From positions 1 to 12,491 of the forward strand of contig CAYVQF010000094.1 in assembly GCA_964454015.1 (NCBI GenBank): a DNA stretch of 12,491 nt, given 5' to 3'. The number at the start of each line of letters is the position of its first letter. The first letter of the stretch is position 1. The position numbers and the translations under genes were made by a program. Below the pieces are notes generated by a model. It saw nothing but the letters and a program-made list of their open reading frames with translations. It made no database searches and was not told the DNA's origin. Positions 1 through 8,297 of the stretch are shown one piece after another. Source of the stretch: CAYVQF01 sp964454015. GTDB taxonomy: Bacteria; Myxococcota_A; Bradymonadia; UBA4248.

Positions 1-78
1 ATGATTCCGGCGCCTTGTCGATCCTCTGGAACTATGCGCTACACGCTCCTAGGCGACGGGGAGTCGAGGTGGTGGTGA
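1..78 (+). CDS. Possible C-terminal end of an upstream gene (partial)
   Basis: An open frame runs from the window edge to a TGA at 76-78, which overlaps the ATG of the next gene in a TGATG arrangement typical of translationally coupled genes. Only about 25 codons are visible, ending in the residues GDGESRWW, and they match no family I recognise. The frame of the next gene is also open back to the edge, and third-position GC does not separate the two frames. The call rests only on the stop-start overlap. This stretch could equally be intergenic. Confidence 0.2.
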   Translation: MIPAPCRSSGTMRYTLLGDGESRWW

Positions 79-1640
79 TGGCTGAGTGGTGGCGCGGGAC
101 AGGGCTTGGGTTGGTGCTCGTTCTGGGAGGGTGGTGCTGGGTGAGCTGTGATTCACCCGAGCCCTTTCAGCTCTCCGAGGTGGCCGAAGATGGGGTCGAG
201 GCGCTCCCCGATGTGCCGCCCGTCGAGGTGGACATGGAAGACGTGCCCGCGACGGACACGAGTGAGGTCGAGGTGGTCTCCGATGCGGTGGACGCAGCGC
301 CCGACACCGAAGAGGTGGCGCCCGACCAAGTGGAGGTGGATCCAGAGGTTTTTGACACGCACCCGGAAGACGCGGTGGAGCTGCCCTGTGATTGCCCGAC
401 GGCCTTCACCTGCTGTGGCGCGGGCCACTGTGTGGATCTGGACAACGATTCTCGGCATTGCGGGGCGTGTGACGCGGCCTGCGCGGATTCGGCGACCCAC
501 TGTGTGGGGGGCGAGTGTGTGTGCCGCGAGGGAACGTGGTGCGATGACGTGGGCTGCGTGGACTTGGGCACGGACGCGCGCGCCTGTGGGGCCTGTGGCC
601 AGCGCTGCGGCGCCAACCAAGTCTGCCAAGAAGGCGAGTGCCGCTGTCTGGCGGGCTACGGCGACTGCGATGGCCGGGCCGACAACGGCTGCGAGGTCGA
701 CCTGGCCTACGACCAGGAGCACTGTGGCGGCTGCGATAGCATGTGTCTCATGGGGCAGGTCTGTGTGGCGGCGACGTGCTCCGGGGAGTGGGTGAACGTC
801 CATGCGGCAGAGTTCACCATGGGCTCGCCCTCGTCAGAGGCGGGCCGGCAGAATGACGAGGCCCAGTGGCAGGCGCTACTGTCGCGGCCCTTTGCCATCC
901 AGAAGACCGAAGTGACCCAGGGGCAGTGGCGCGGCTTGATGGGCGAGAACCCGGCGCTCTTTGCGGGCTGTGGTGAGAGCTGCCCCGTGGAGAACGTGAC
1001 CTGGTTCAGCGCCCTGGCTTATGCCAACGCGCTGTCGGTCTTGCACGAACTGACCCCTTGTTATGTCCTGAGCGGCTGTAGCGGGCAGGCGGCGAACGGG
1101 ACCCTGGCGGGTTGCAGCGTGACCTTGGCCGGCGGGGTGGGCAAGCCCTATGGGTGCACGGGCTTTCGCTTGCCGACCGAGGCGGAGTGGGAGTTTGCCG
1201 CCCGCGCCGGCTCCGAGACGGCCTTCTCCAATGGCGCCATTACCCACACGGAGTCGAGCCCCCTCGATCCCAACCTCGCCGCCGTGGGCTGGTACCGGGG
1301 CAACGCCGCCGCCGAATACGAGGGTGCCCAGAACTGCCCGCTGTGGTTTTTGGGTTCCGTGCGCTGCGGTCCCCAGCCCGTCGGCGGCAAGGCGGCCAAT
1401 GCCTGGGGCTTGTTCGACGTGCACGGCAACGTCTGGGAGTGGGTGTGGGACTGGTATGGCCCCTACGACACGGTCGGAGAGGCGTCGGAGCCGGCCGGCC
1501 CAGCGACGGGTGCGATGCGCGTGGCCCGTGGCGGTGCCTGGGACGCCTTCGCGGCGGCCTGCCGTTCGGCCTATAGGTTCAAGCTCCTGCCGGGCCAGCG
1601 CGCCGGATTCTTGGGCTTGCGGCTGGTGCGCTCCCTCTAG
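78..1640 (+). CDS. SUMF1/formylglycine-generating-enzyme-family lipoprotein, probably not catalytic
   Basis: This 520-residue exported protein starts at the ATG at 78, because GAGG at 66-69 is well spaced and the start puts a hydrophobic signal segment first. The signal ends at a lipobox-like WVSC (Cys24), so it is probably a lipoprotein, although Trp at -3 is unusual. Residues about 25-105 are an Asp/Glu/Val/Pro-rich stalk. Residues about 105-235 hold repeated Cys-rich units of the CVDL-x-x-D-x5-CGAC type, common in myxobacterial surface proteins. From about residue 237 to the end is a SUMF1 fold, with TMGSP, TEVTQGQW, PVENVTW, FRLPTEAEWEFAARAG, DVHGNVWEW and RGGAW. In true formylglycine-generating enzyme two active-site cysteines lie five residues apart after the GG. 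Here the first is Ala490 and only the second (Cys495) remains, so sulfatase activation is unlikely. A binding or scaffold role at the cell surface is inferred. Confidence 0.88.
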   Translation: MAEWWRGTGLGLVLVLGGWCWVSCDSPEPFQLSEVAEDGVEALPDVPPVEVDMEDVPATDTSEVEVVSDAVDAAPDTEEVAPDQVEVDPEVFDTHPEDAVELPCDCPTAFTCCGAGHCVDLDNDSRHCGACDAACADSATHCVGGECVCREGTWCDDVGCVDLGTDARACGACGQRCGANQVCQEGECRCLAGYGDCDGRADNGCEVDLAYDQEHCGGCDSMCLMGQVCVAATCSGEWVNVHAAEFTMGSPSSEAGRQNDEAQWQALLSRPFAIQKTEVTQGQWRGLMGENPALFAGCGESCPVENVTWFSALAYANALSVLHELTPCYVLSGCSGQAANGTLAGCSVTLAGGVGKPYGCTGFRLPTEAEWEFAARAGSETAFSNGAITHTESSPLDPNLAAVGWYRGNAAAEYEGAQNCPLWFLGSVRCGPQPVGGKAANAWGLFDVHGNVWEWVWDWYGPYDTVGEASEPAGPATGAMRVARGGAWDAFAAACRSAYRFKLLPGQRAGFLGLRLVRSL

Positions 1641-1655
1641 GCCAGCGGGGGGAGG

Positions 1656-1669
1656 AGCGCGGTGGCGCT
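1656..1669. terminator. Small hairpin between convergent genes
   Basis: The 35 bases between the SUMF1 gene and trpB, which converge, contain the inverted repeat AGCGC-GGTG-GCGCT. It could act in both directions, but the stem is only 5 bp and no T-run follows on either strand. It is not a convincing intrinsic terminator. Confidence 0.22.
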
Positions 1670-1675
1670 GCACCA

Positions 1676-2914
<1,239 letters not shown>

Positions 2915-2929
2915 GACAGGTCCGTGCTC

Positions 2930-2964
2930 GGTGTCGCAGCGGCGCCAGCGGCGCGGGCGACACC
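2930..2964 (-). promoter_or_regulatory. Nested hairpin in the trpB leader
   Basis: GGTGTCGC (2930-2937) and GCGACACC (2957-2964) are a perfect 8-bp inverted repeat. Inside it, GCGCC (2942-2946) pairs with GGCGC (2950-2954) around the triloop AGC. The structure ends 15 bases before the trpB ATG, so in the mRNA it would sit next to the ribosome binding site. Two TGG codons in the trpB frame fall within or beside it. A translational or attenuation control is possible, but no terminator T-run and no separate leader peptide with its own stop is visible. In DNA this GC-rich, such stems can also arise by chance. Confidence 0.4.
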
Positions 2965-3090
2965 AGGCCGCGCTAGTCAATGAGCCCCGCGCCGCCATTC
3001 GTCAAGGGGTGGCGTCAGGGCGTTGGTCCGTGCCCCAGGCGAGCCGTGGCCTCGGGGCGCTGCAAGCGCGGCACGCCTCGGCGGAGGTGG

Positions 3091-3104
3091 TTACAAATTA
3101 CAAA
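3091..3104. repeat. Tandem TTACAAA heptamer, the AT-rich patch of the trpB upstream region
   Basis: TTACAAA occurs twice head to tail and is followed by AAGG. It is the only AT-rich patch in the 290-base spacer between trpB and the gene upstream of it, and lies about 180 bases before the trpB ATG. It could be part of a trpB promoter (TAATTT on the minus strand resembles a -10 element) or a regulator site, but no matching -35 is visible at the right spacing. Apart from this repeat and the hairpins listed separately, I see nothing in 2915-3204. Confidence 0.3.
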
Positions 3105-3164
3105 AAGGTCGCCAGGTGGCCCGAAGGCGCGAGCTGCGCTAACGCCGCGTGCGGCCGTGGCGGG

Positions 3165-3203
3165 CCGGCCAGGGGGCCGGGGGCGCGCCACCGCGCGGTG
3201 GCG
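3165..3203 (-). terminator. Two hairpins just after the stop of the outer-membrane-type gene
   Basis: Immediately past the stop codon at 3205 is an 18-base perfect palindrome, CGCCACCGCGCGGTGGCG (3186-3203). It is followed by a second stem, CCGGCC-AGGG-GGCCGG (3165-3180). Their position fits a transcription end or an mRNA 3' stabilising structure between this gene and trpB. No T-run follows on the minus strand, so a classical intrinsic terminator is not shown. Confidence 0.35.
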
Positions 3204-3204
3204 A

Positions 3205-3894
3205 CTATTCTTTGTCGGGGCCGCCAAAATAGAGGGCGATGCCGCCTTGGTAGAAGACGTTGGCGAAGGCGTCGGCGTTGCCCGTGAGGTTGGTGTAGAT
3301 GTTGATTTCTGGGCCAATCCAGAAGGCTTTGCCGATTTTGAAGATGACGCTGACGAAGGCGCCGCCCATCATGCCGTCTCCCGAGGCCGAGGCGCTGACG
3401 CTGTCTTCGTCGTCGGAGAAGTTGCCGCTGCCAAAGGCGAGGATGTAGAGGAATTTGGGGCCGAAGCCGAGGGTGATGCTCTCGGAGACGTTGTAGCCCA
3501 TGAGCAAGGGGAGGTGCATGTAGATGAGATGAACCGAGGCGCTGCTTTTGACGCCCTCGTCGTTGGTGTCGTCCGTGGAGATGCCGAAGTAGGAGACGGC
3601 CGGGGCGATGGAGAGGTCGAAGGCGCCGCGCACGGCTTGATACTTCATGCCGATTTCAGCGCCGACGGAGTAGAGCTTGGCGCCGAGATCCAGGGAGTCC
3701 GTCAAGCCATAGCGCAGGCCGAGCTCGAACTGCGGGATGCCTACGTCGCCGATGCCGAGCCAATGCGCCGAGACAGCGCCGCGGATTTCGCCCTCGGGGA
3801 CGGTGCGGACGGTCTGCATGGTCGAAAAGGAAGGGCAGGCCCAGAGCGAGAAGAGGGCCAGTAAGGAGATCGCGCCAAGGGTGAGCTTTTTCAT
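3205..3894 (-). CDS. Outer-membrane beta-barrel-like protein with lipoprotein-type signal
   Basis: A 229-residue protein of no family I can name with certainty. It begins with a classic export signal (MKK, then a Leu/Ala-rich core) ending in LWAC, a good lipobox with Cys20. The mature part starts with a segment containing TVPEGEIRGAVSAHW and continues as short alternating strands rich in Gly, Tyr and Phe, such as FELGLRYGLTDSLDLGAKLY and GYNVSESITLGFGPKFLY. This pattern fits a small outer-membrane barrel or a transporter-like surface protein. A Ser/Asp-rich loop (about residues 158-171) would face outward. It does not end in the aromatic residue usual for Bam-inserted barrels. The ATG is supported by AAAGG nine bases upstream. 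It is transcribed away from the hydrolase gene at 4133, with trpB downstream. The lipobox raises the alternative that it is an anchored periplasmic beta protein. Confidence 0.75.
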   Translation of the reverse strand: MKKLTLGAISLLALFSLWACPSFSTMQTVRTVPEGEIRGAVSAHWLGIGDVGIPQFELGLRYGLTDSLDLGAKLYSVGAEIGMKYQAVRGAFDLSIAPAVSYFGISTDDTNDEGVKSSASVHLIYMHLPLLMGYNVSESITLGFGPKFLYILAFGSGNFSDDEDSVSASASGDGMMGGAFVSVIFKIGKAFWIGPEINIYTNLTGNADAFANVFYQGGIALYFGGPDKE

Positions 3895-3950
3895 GGAAGG
3901 ACACCTTTCGAGGGAGAAGAGGACTGCGATGCCAAAGCGGCACCAAGACG

Positions 3951-3977
3951 CTTATGCCGTGGGCATCGGAATGTCAA
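3951..3977 (-). promoter_or_regulatory. Candidate promoter for the outer-membrane-type gene
   Basis: On the minus strand a perfect TTGACA lies at 3977-3972. CATAAG (3956-3951, four of six bases matching TATAAT) follows after a short 15-base spacer; TAAGCG (3954-3949) would give 17 bases but matches poorly. The distance to the ATG at 3894 is about 55 bases, reasonable for a leader. The -35 is good and the -10 doubtful. Confidence 0.42.
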
Positions 3978-4036
3978 ACCTGTCAGAGGCAAAATTGGCG
4001 TTTCCTGGCGTTGATTGTGGTGAGGGCGTGCTGCTT

Positions 4037-4051
4037 GGGGCGAAGCGCCCC
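4037..4051. other. Hairpin in the divergent intergenic region
   Basis: GGGGCG-AAG-CGCCCC is a perfect 6-bp stem with a 3-base loop, lying between the divergent genes starting at 3894 and 4133. It is followed by TTGCTG, not a T-run. It may be an mRNA leader structure for the hydrolase gene or a protein site. Apart from this stem and the candidate minus-strand promoter at 3951-3977, I see no feature in 3895-4132. Confidence 0.25.
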
Positions 4052-4132
4052 TTGCTGCGGGGGGAGGGGCATGCTATTGGGTGAACGGGTGTTCATGTTG
4101 CGCTGCCTGGTGGCGTGGGAGAGGTCAAGGGC

Positions 4133-4990
4133 ATGTTGGAGAGGCGCTTTGCGCTGAAAGTTTTTGGCAGTGGTTCTTCGGGCAACGCCCTCTTCGTGCA
4201 GCTTGGGCGGGTGGGCTTGGTGATCGACGCGGGGCTGTCTTTTCGGCGTGTGGCCAAGGAGCTGGCGGCCATCGGCGTCGAGGCGGCGGCCATCGCCGGG
4301 GTCTTGGTGACCCATGAGCATCACGACCACTGCTTGGGGTTGGGGGGGTGGCGTCGCACCTGCCCCCAGGTGCCCATCTACGGCAGCGCTGGGACGCTCG
4401 CGGCTTTACCCACCCGCAAGCGGCACGCTCTCACCAAGGTGGAGGTGCGCGCCAACGCGCGTTTTGCCATCGATGAGGTGTCGGTGCTGCCTTTCGCCAA
4501 CAAGCACGACGCGGCCGAGCCTCTGGGCTACCGACTGGAGACGGCCGATTTTGCCGTGGCGGTGGCCACCGACTTGGGGGAGGCGACCCTGGAGACGCGG
4601 CTGGCCTGTGCCGATGTCCAGGTCTTGGTCATCGAGTCCAACCACGACGTGCACATGTTGGCCCATGGCCCCTATCCGCCGCGGCTGCGGGCGCGGGTGG
4701 CCTCGGCGCGGGGGCACCTGTCGAACTGCCAATGCGGGCGCTTGCTGACACAGGTGGTGGGGCCGCGGCTGGAGCACGTGGTGCTGGCCCACCTGAGCGA
4801 CGAGAACAACACGCCCGACTTGGCGTTGGCGGCGGCCCGGCAAGCCCTGGTGGCGCACCCGGCGGTGCGGATCGACGCGGTGCCCCAACGGACCATGACC
4901 CCCCTCTTCACCTACGCGGGGCGCCCGGCGACGCGCGCGCCGGTGGCGCTGGTGCCGCGGATGCGGCAGGGCGCATTGCCGCTGTACTGA
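4133..4990 (+). CDS. YycJ/WalJ-type metallo-beta-lactamase-fold hydrolase
   Basis: A 285-residue cytoplasmic metallo-hydrolase with no signal peptide. Near the N terminus it has GSGSSGN (residues 12-18), typical of the YycJ/WalJ branch. The zinc motif HEHHDH (61-66) follows, then ATDLGE, ESNHD (168-172), GHLSN (His195) and HLSDENN (His220). Together these give the usual two-metal site. Family members are nucleases or phosphodiesterases; the Bacillus protein has been described as a 5' exonuclease, so action on nucleic acid is the likeliest role here, though the substrate is not shown by sequence. An upstream GTG at 4115 would add six residues. The ATG at 4133 is preferred because GGGAGAGG (4117-4124) ends 8 bases before it. 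The gene stands alone or leads into the membrane protein 146 bases downstream. Confidence 0.88.
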   Translation: MLERRFALKVFGSGSSGNALFVQLGRVGLVIDAGLSFRRVAKELAAIGVEAAAIAGVLVTHEHHDHCLGLGGWRRTCPQVPIYGSAGTLAALPTRKRHALTKVEVRANARFAIDEVSVLPFANKHDAAEPLGYRLETADFAVAVATDLGEATLETRLACADVQVLVIESNHDVHMLAHGPYPPRLRARVASARGHLSNCQCGRLLTQVVGPRLEHVVLAHLSDENNTPDLALAAARQALVAHPAVRIDAVPQRTMTPLFTYAGRPATRAPVALVPRMRQGALPLY

Positions 4991-5136
4991 GGGGCGCTCT
5001 GGGCGCCAGGGCGGGACTTTGGGCGGTCTTGCTTGGCTGTAGTGCCTATGCTAGCGTGCCCGCTCTGCAGCGGTGGCCCGTGGGGTGGCCGTTGCATTTT
5101 GATGGATGATTTGGACTCCACCAGACGGAGCTGGAC

Positions 5137-8100
5137 ATGTTGGTTTCGCAACGCAGGGCCACGCGGCGCCTCGATTATGCACTGGCTGCGGCGGCGTGCG
5201 CTTTGTTTTTGCTCATCGGCTTGGGGGCCCCAGGTTTCTGGGAGCCCTGGGAGAGCGGCCTGGTCCAAGTGGCGCAGTTCGTCGAGGCGCGCAGCCCCGA
5301 CGCGGGCTTGTTTTGGGTGCCGCAGAACGACAACCACTTGGTCTACAAGCCCCTGCTCCAGATGTGGACGCTGGTGGCGGTGCACGCCAGCGTCGATTCG
5401 CCGTCGGAGTTTGTTTTGCGCTTGCCCGGGGCGCTCTTGGGGCTGCTCTTGGCTCTGACGGTTTTTGCGACCATGCGGCGCTACTACAGCCGTGGCGCCG
5501 CCTGGGGTGCGCTCTTTGGCTTGTTGTCCCTGCCTTTCTTTACCTTTGGGGCGCGCTTGTTGGCCGGTGGTATTTGGCCGCTGGCGGGCGTGGCCCTGCC
5601 GCTCTTGCTGTATTTGTTGGCCCTGCGTCCCGGGGGCCGGTGCGAAAAGATCGCCGTCCAGATCCTCTTTGGCCTCTCGTGGCTCTTCTCGCTCCTCGCC
5701 GGCGGGCTCTTCGCGGTGGTGACGGCGGCGCTGGTTTTGGTGATATTCCTGGCCTGGGCCCAGCGCTTGGTCTTGGCGCGGGTCTTCGTGGCGCCCGTGG
5801 CCTGGATGAGCCTCGGGGCCTCCCTCTTGCTCGGGGCCTTCGTCTTTACCCAGTACCTGCAGCACGTGGCCTATGTCCTCGAAGACAACGCGCCCATCGA
5901 TTTGCTGCGGGTCAGCGCCGAGATCGAGGCCGGGCGCGTCGAGCGCTTGGGCTTGCGCCAGGGGGTCTTGCTGGGTGAGCTCAACGCAGAGGGGCAGGAG
6001 GCGCTGCGGAGCGAGCGCTTCGTGGTCAGCGTCGATGGGCGGGAGCGCGGCACCGAGCTGTGGCGCCTGTGGGCCATGCAGCCTGCGGCGATGCTGCGGC
6101 TGCACCACCAGATGCAGGCCCACGACTGGCTCGACGCCAGCGGGACGCCGCAGCGCCTCGACCTGGCGCCGTCGGGGACGGGGGCCATGCGGGCGACGCT
6201 GCGCTTCTTCTTCTTCGATCTCTTCGATCCGGCGCCCCTCATGGCCGGACAGAAGGCGCGGGTGCGCTCCATCGTTGGCGTGGCGCCAGCGCTGGGCTAC
6301 GTCCACGGCGAGCCCGAGCCCATCGAGGCGGCCATCCGGCGCTGGGCGGGGCCGCTCTTTGAGCCCCCCTCCGTGCCGCCGCCTGCGGCGACGCGCACCT
6401 CGGGGCGCGCCGCGGCTCAGACGACCACCCCGGAGGGGGTGGTGGCCAGCCTGCGCAACGGGCAGCACGTGACCCTCATCGCCGCTGCGCCCGAAGCCGG
6501 CTGGAGCGAGGTCGAGCTCGACGGCGGCCAGAGCGGCTTCGTGCGCACGGAGATCCTCGAGGTCAGCGACATCATGCCCCACCGCGATTTCACCACCTGG
6601 GTGCGCCACGTCGGCTTTGGCCTCTTCCCGTGGTCGCTGCTCTTGCCCCTCGTCTTGGGCATCTTCTACCTCGGGCGGCGCCAAGGCGTGGCCTTGGCCG
6701 TCGATGAGGATGGGGACGACAGCCTGGGCGAGCGCGTGCAGGGCTTCTTCCTGATCTGGTTCTCTGTGGCCCTGTTGGCCATGGGCTTGGGCCTGAGCCT
6801 CTTCGGTCAGAAGGCCTTCCACGGGGTGGTGCCCGTGGCCATGGGGGTCGGGGTGCTGCTGGGCAGCGGCGAGTTCTGGCGCCGCGTCGAGAGTGCGCCT
6901 TTCGCCAGAAAGTTCCTTGGCTTTGGCGCCATCACCCTCATCGCCATCTTCGTCCACGACTACAAGGAGCACCCCTGGCTCTTCATCGACAGCTACCTGA
7001 GCGAGCCCGCCATGACGTGGGATGAGAAGCTGCGGGTCATGGAGAGCACCTTCAAGCTCTACCGGGCGGCGGTCTTTCTCCTCCTGGTGATTTTCCTCTT
7101 CAACGGCGCTCATTTTGGGGCCCGGATCTTGGCCGGGACCCTGGTCTTTCTCCGCAAGCGCTTTGCGGCGCTCCACCGGCGCCTCCAGGGCCTGCGCGCG
7201 CTCGACACGACCTGGTCGGAGCTGAGCCTGGGGCAGCGCCTCTATCGTGTCGCCGCCCTGCCGTGGACCTTTGGCCTGCGCTACCTGGCGATGTTCGCCT
7301 GGGCCGTGGCCCAGTGGCTGAGCCGCGCCCGGGTGGCCATGGTGCTGATGGCGGGCTCCTTCGCGGTCATCGCCGTCTTCCTCTACCTGCCCGCCATGAG
7401 CCACCACTTGACCCAGAAGGGCCTCCTCGAGCGTTATCACGCCCTGGCCCAAGGGGATGAGCCCCTCTACAATTTGCAGACCCAGGTCGAGAAAGGGTGC
7501 CGAGTCTACAGCGACTGCGAGGCGGGCCAAGCTTGTGTGCGCGGCCGTTGCCGCGCCGAGGCCACGTCCTTCTACTTGGGCAGCGTGCCCCACTTGCGCG
7601 AAAACGAGCTCCTCGAAATCATGCAGGAAGAGGAGCGCGTCTTCTCCATCATCCCCCGGGACAAGCTCGCCGCCTTCAACGCCAGCTTCCGCAAGACCTT
7701 CCCCCAAGAGGCGCGGGAGAACCTGGCCGTCTTGGACACCCGCTCCAGCCGCTTCCTCCTGGTCTCCAACCGTTTGCGCGAGGGCGAGAAGAACGAGAAC
7801 TACGTCGGTGAGCTGATCTTGAGCCAACGCCCCAGCCCCAAATTCCAGCCATCCAAGCCCGTGCGCTTCCAAAATGGCCTGGAGTTCCTGGGCTACGACC
7901 TCGATCCCGAGGCCGTGGCCAGCGGCCAAATCCTCACCATCACCTACTACTTCCATGTCGCCCGCGACATCACCCAAGACTGGCAGATGTTCCTCCACAT
8001 CGACTACCCGGGCAACCGCATCAACGGCGATCACTACCCCGGCGATGGCCACTTCCGCACCAACACCTGGCTCGCCGGGGACTACGTCAAGGACGTGCAG

Positions 8101-8256
8101 AAGATCGAGATCGACCGCGGCTCCAGCGCCGGCATCTACGAGATGTGGTTTGGCTTCTTCTCCAGCGGCGACAACCGCCTCCAAGTCGAGACGGGCGACT
8201 CCGACGGCAACAACCGGGTGCGCATGGGTGGGCTCCAAGTCACCGGCGGCATCTGA
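5137..8256 (+). CDS. GT-C (PMT/ArnT-like) membrane glycosyltransferase-like protein with internal SH3-like and C-terminal beta-sandwich domains
   Basis: A 1039-residue inner-membrane protein. Its N terminus resembles lipid-linked-sugar transferases of the PMT_2/ArnT type. After the first membrane helix comes a loop with FWEPWESG (residues 34-41), where the catalytic acid is expected. KPLLQMW (71-77) matches the family KPPL-x-x-W, then comes EFVLRLPGALLGLLLALTVF. The Asp usually found after the helix-3/4 region is absent (ARLLAGGIWPLAG), so activity is uncertain. Residues about 230-410 form a soluble loop. About 415-476 resemble a bacterial SH3 (SH3b) domain, with VVASLRNGQHVTLI and SGFVRTEIL. 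More membrane helices follow to about residue 755. Then come a four-Cys module (Cys788, 794, 800, 805) and, from about 908, a beta-sandwich resembling carbohydrate-binding folds. GGAG lies 6 bases before the ATG. It is a candidate for envelope glycan or protein glycosylation, with the donor and acceptor unknown. Confidence 0.82.
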   Translation: MLVSQRRATRRLDYALAAAACALFLLIGLGAPGFWEPWESGLVQVAQFVEARSPDAGLFWVPQNDNHLVYKPLLQMWTLVAVHASVDSPSEFVLRLPGALLGLLLALTVFATMRRYYSRGAAWGALFGLLSLPFFTFGARLLAGGIWPLAGVALPLLLYLLALRPGGRCEKIAVQILFGLSWLFSLLAGGLFAVVTAALVLVIFLAWAQRLVLARVFVAPVAWMSLGASLLLGAFVFTQYLQHVAYVLEDNAPIDLLRVSAEIEAGRVERLGLRQGVLLGELNAEGQEALRSERFVVSVDGRERGTELWRLWAMQPAAMLRLHHQMQAHDWLDASGTPQRLDLAPSGTGAMRATLRFFFFDLFDPAPLMAGQKARVRSIVGVAPALGYVHGEPEPIEAAIRRWAGPLFEPPSVPPPAATRTSGRAAAQTTTPEGVVASLRNGQHVTLIAAAPEAGWSEVELDGGQSGFVRTEILEVSDIMPHRDFTTWVRHVGFGLFPWSLLLPLVLGIFYLGRRQGVALAVDEDGDDSLGERVQGFFLIWFSVALLAMGLGLSLFGQKAFHGVVPVAMGVGVLLGSGEFWRRVESAPFARKFLGFGAITLIAIFVHDYKEHPWLFIDSYLSEPAMTWDEKLRVMESTFKLYRAAVFLLLVIFLFNGAHFGARILAGTLVFLRKRFAALHRRLQGLRALDTTWSELSLGQRLYRVAALPWTFGLRYLAMFAWAVAQWLSRARVAMVLMAGSFAVIAVFLYLPAMSHHLTQKGLLERYHALAQGDEPLYNLQTQVEKGCRVYSDCEAGQACVRGRCRAEATSFYLGSVPHLRENELLEIMQEEERVFSIIPRDKLAAFNASFRKTFPQEARENLAVLDTRSSRFLLVSNRLREGEKNENYVGELILSQRPSPKFQPSKPVRFQNGLEFLGYDLDPEAVASGQILTITYYFHVARDITQDWQMFLHIDYPGNRINGDHYPGDGHFRTNTWLAGDYVKDVQKIEIDRGSSAGIYEMWFGFFSSGDNRLQVETGDSDGNNRVRMGGLQVTGGI

Positions 8257-8297
8257 GGCAGCCTGACCCGCCCGCTGTGGCCCTCACTGCTCCAGGC

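Noticed and set aside
2915..2998. N-terminal extension of TrpB to the ATG at 2998
   Set aside because: The added residues have no match in the family and span the leader hairpin; starting at 2914 gives the normal N terminus and length.
2938..2998. Tryptophan leader peptide ahead of trpB
   Set aside because: There are two TGG codons, but they lie in the trpB frame itself with no stop before the trpB start, so a separate leader peptide is not shown.
5029..5052. Promoter TTGCTT...TATGCT before the GT-C gene
   Set aside because: The spacer would be only 12 bases, and no alternative -35 is present at normal spacing before TATGCT.
4912..8238. Open frame of 1108 codons on the minus strand opposite the GT-C gene
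   Set aside because: It is antisense to a gene with clear membrane segments and family motifs. Its product is a monotonous Gln/Gly/Ala/His/Arg/Glu mixture, as expected when GC-ending codons are read backward.
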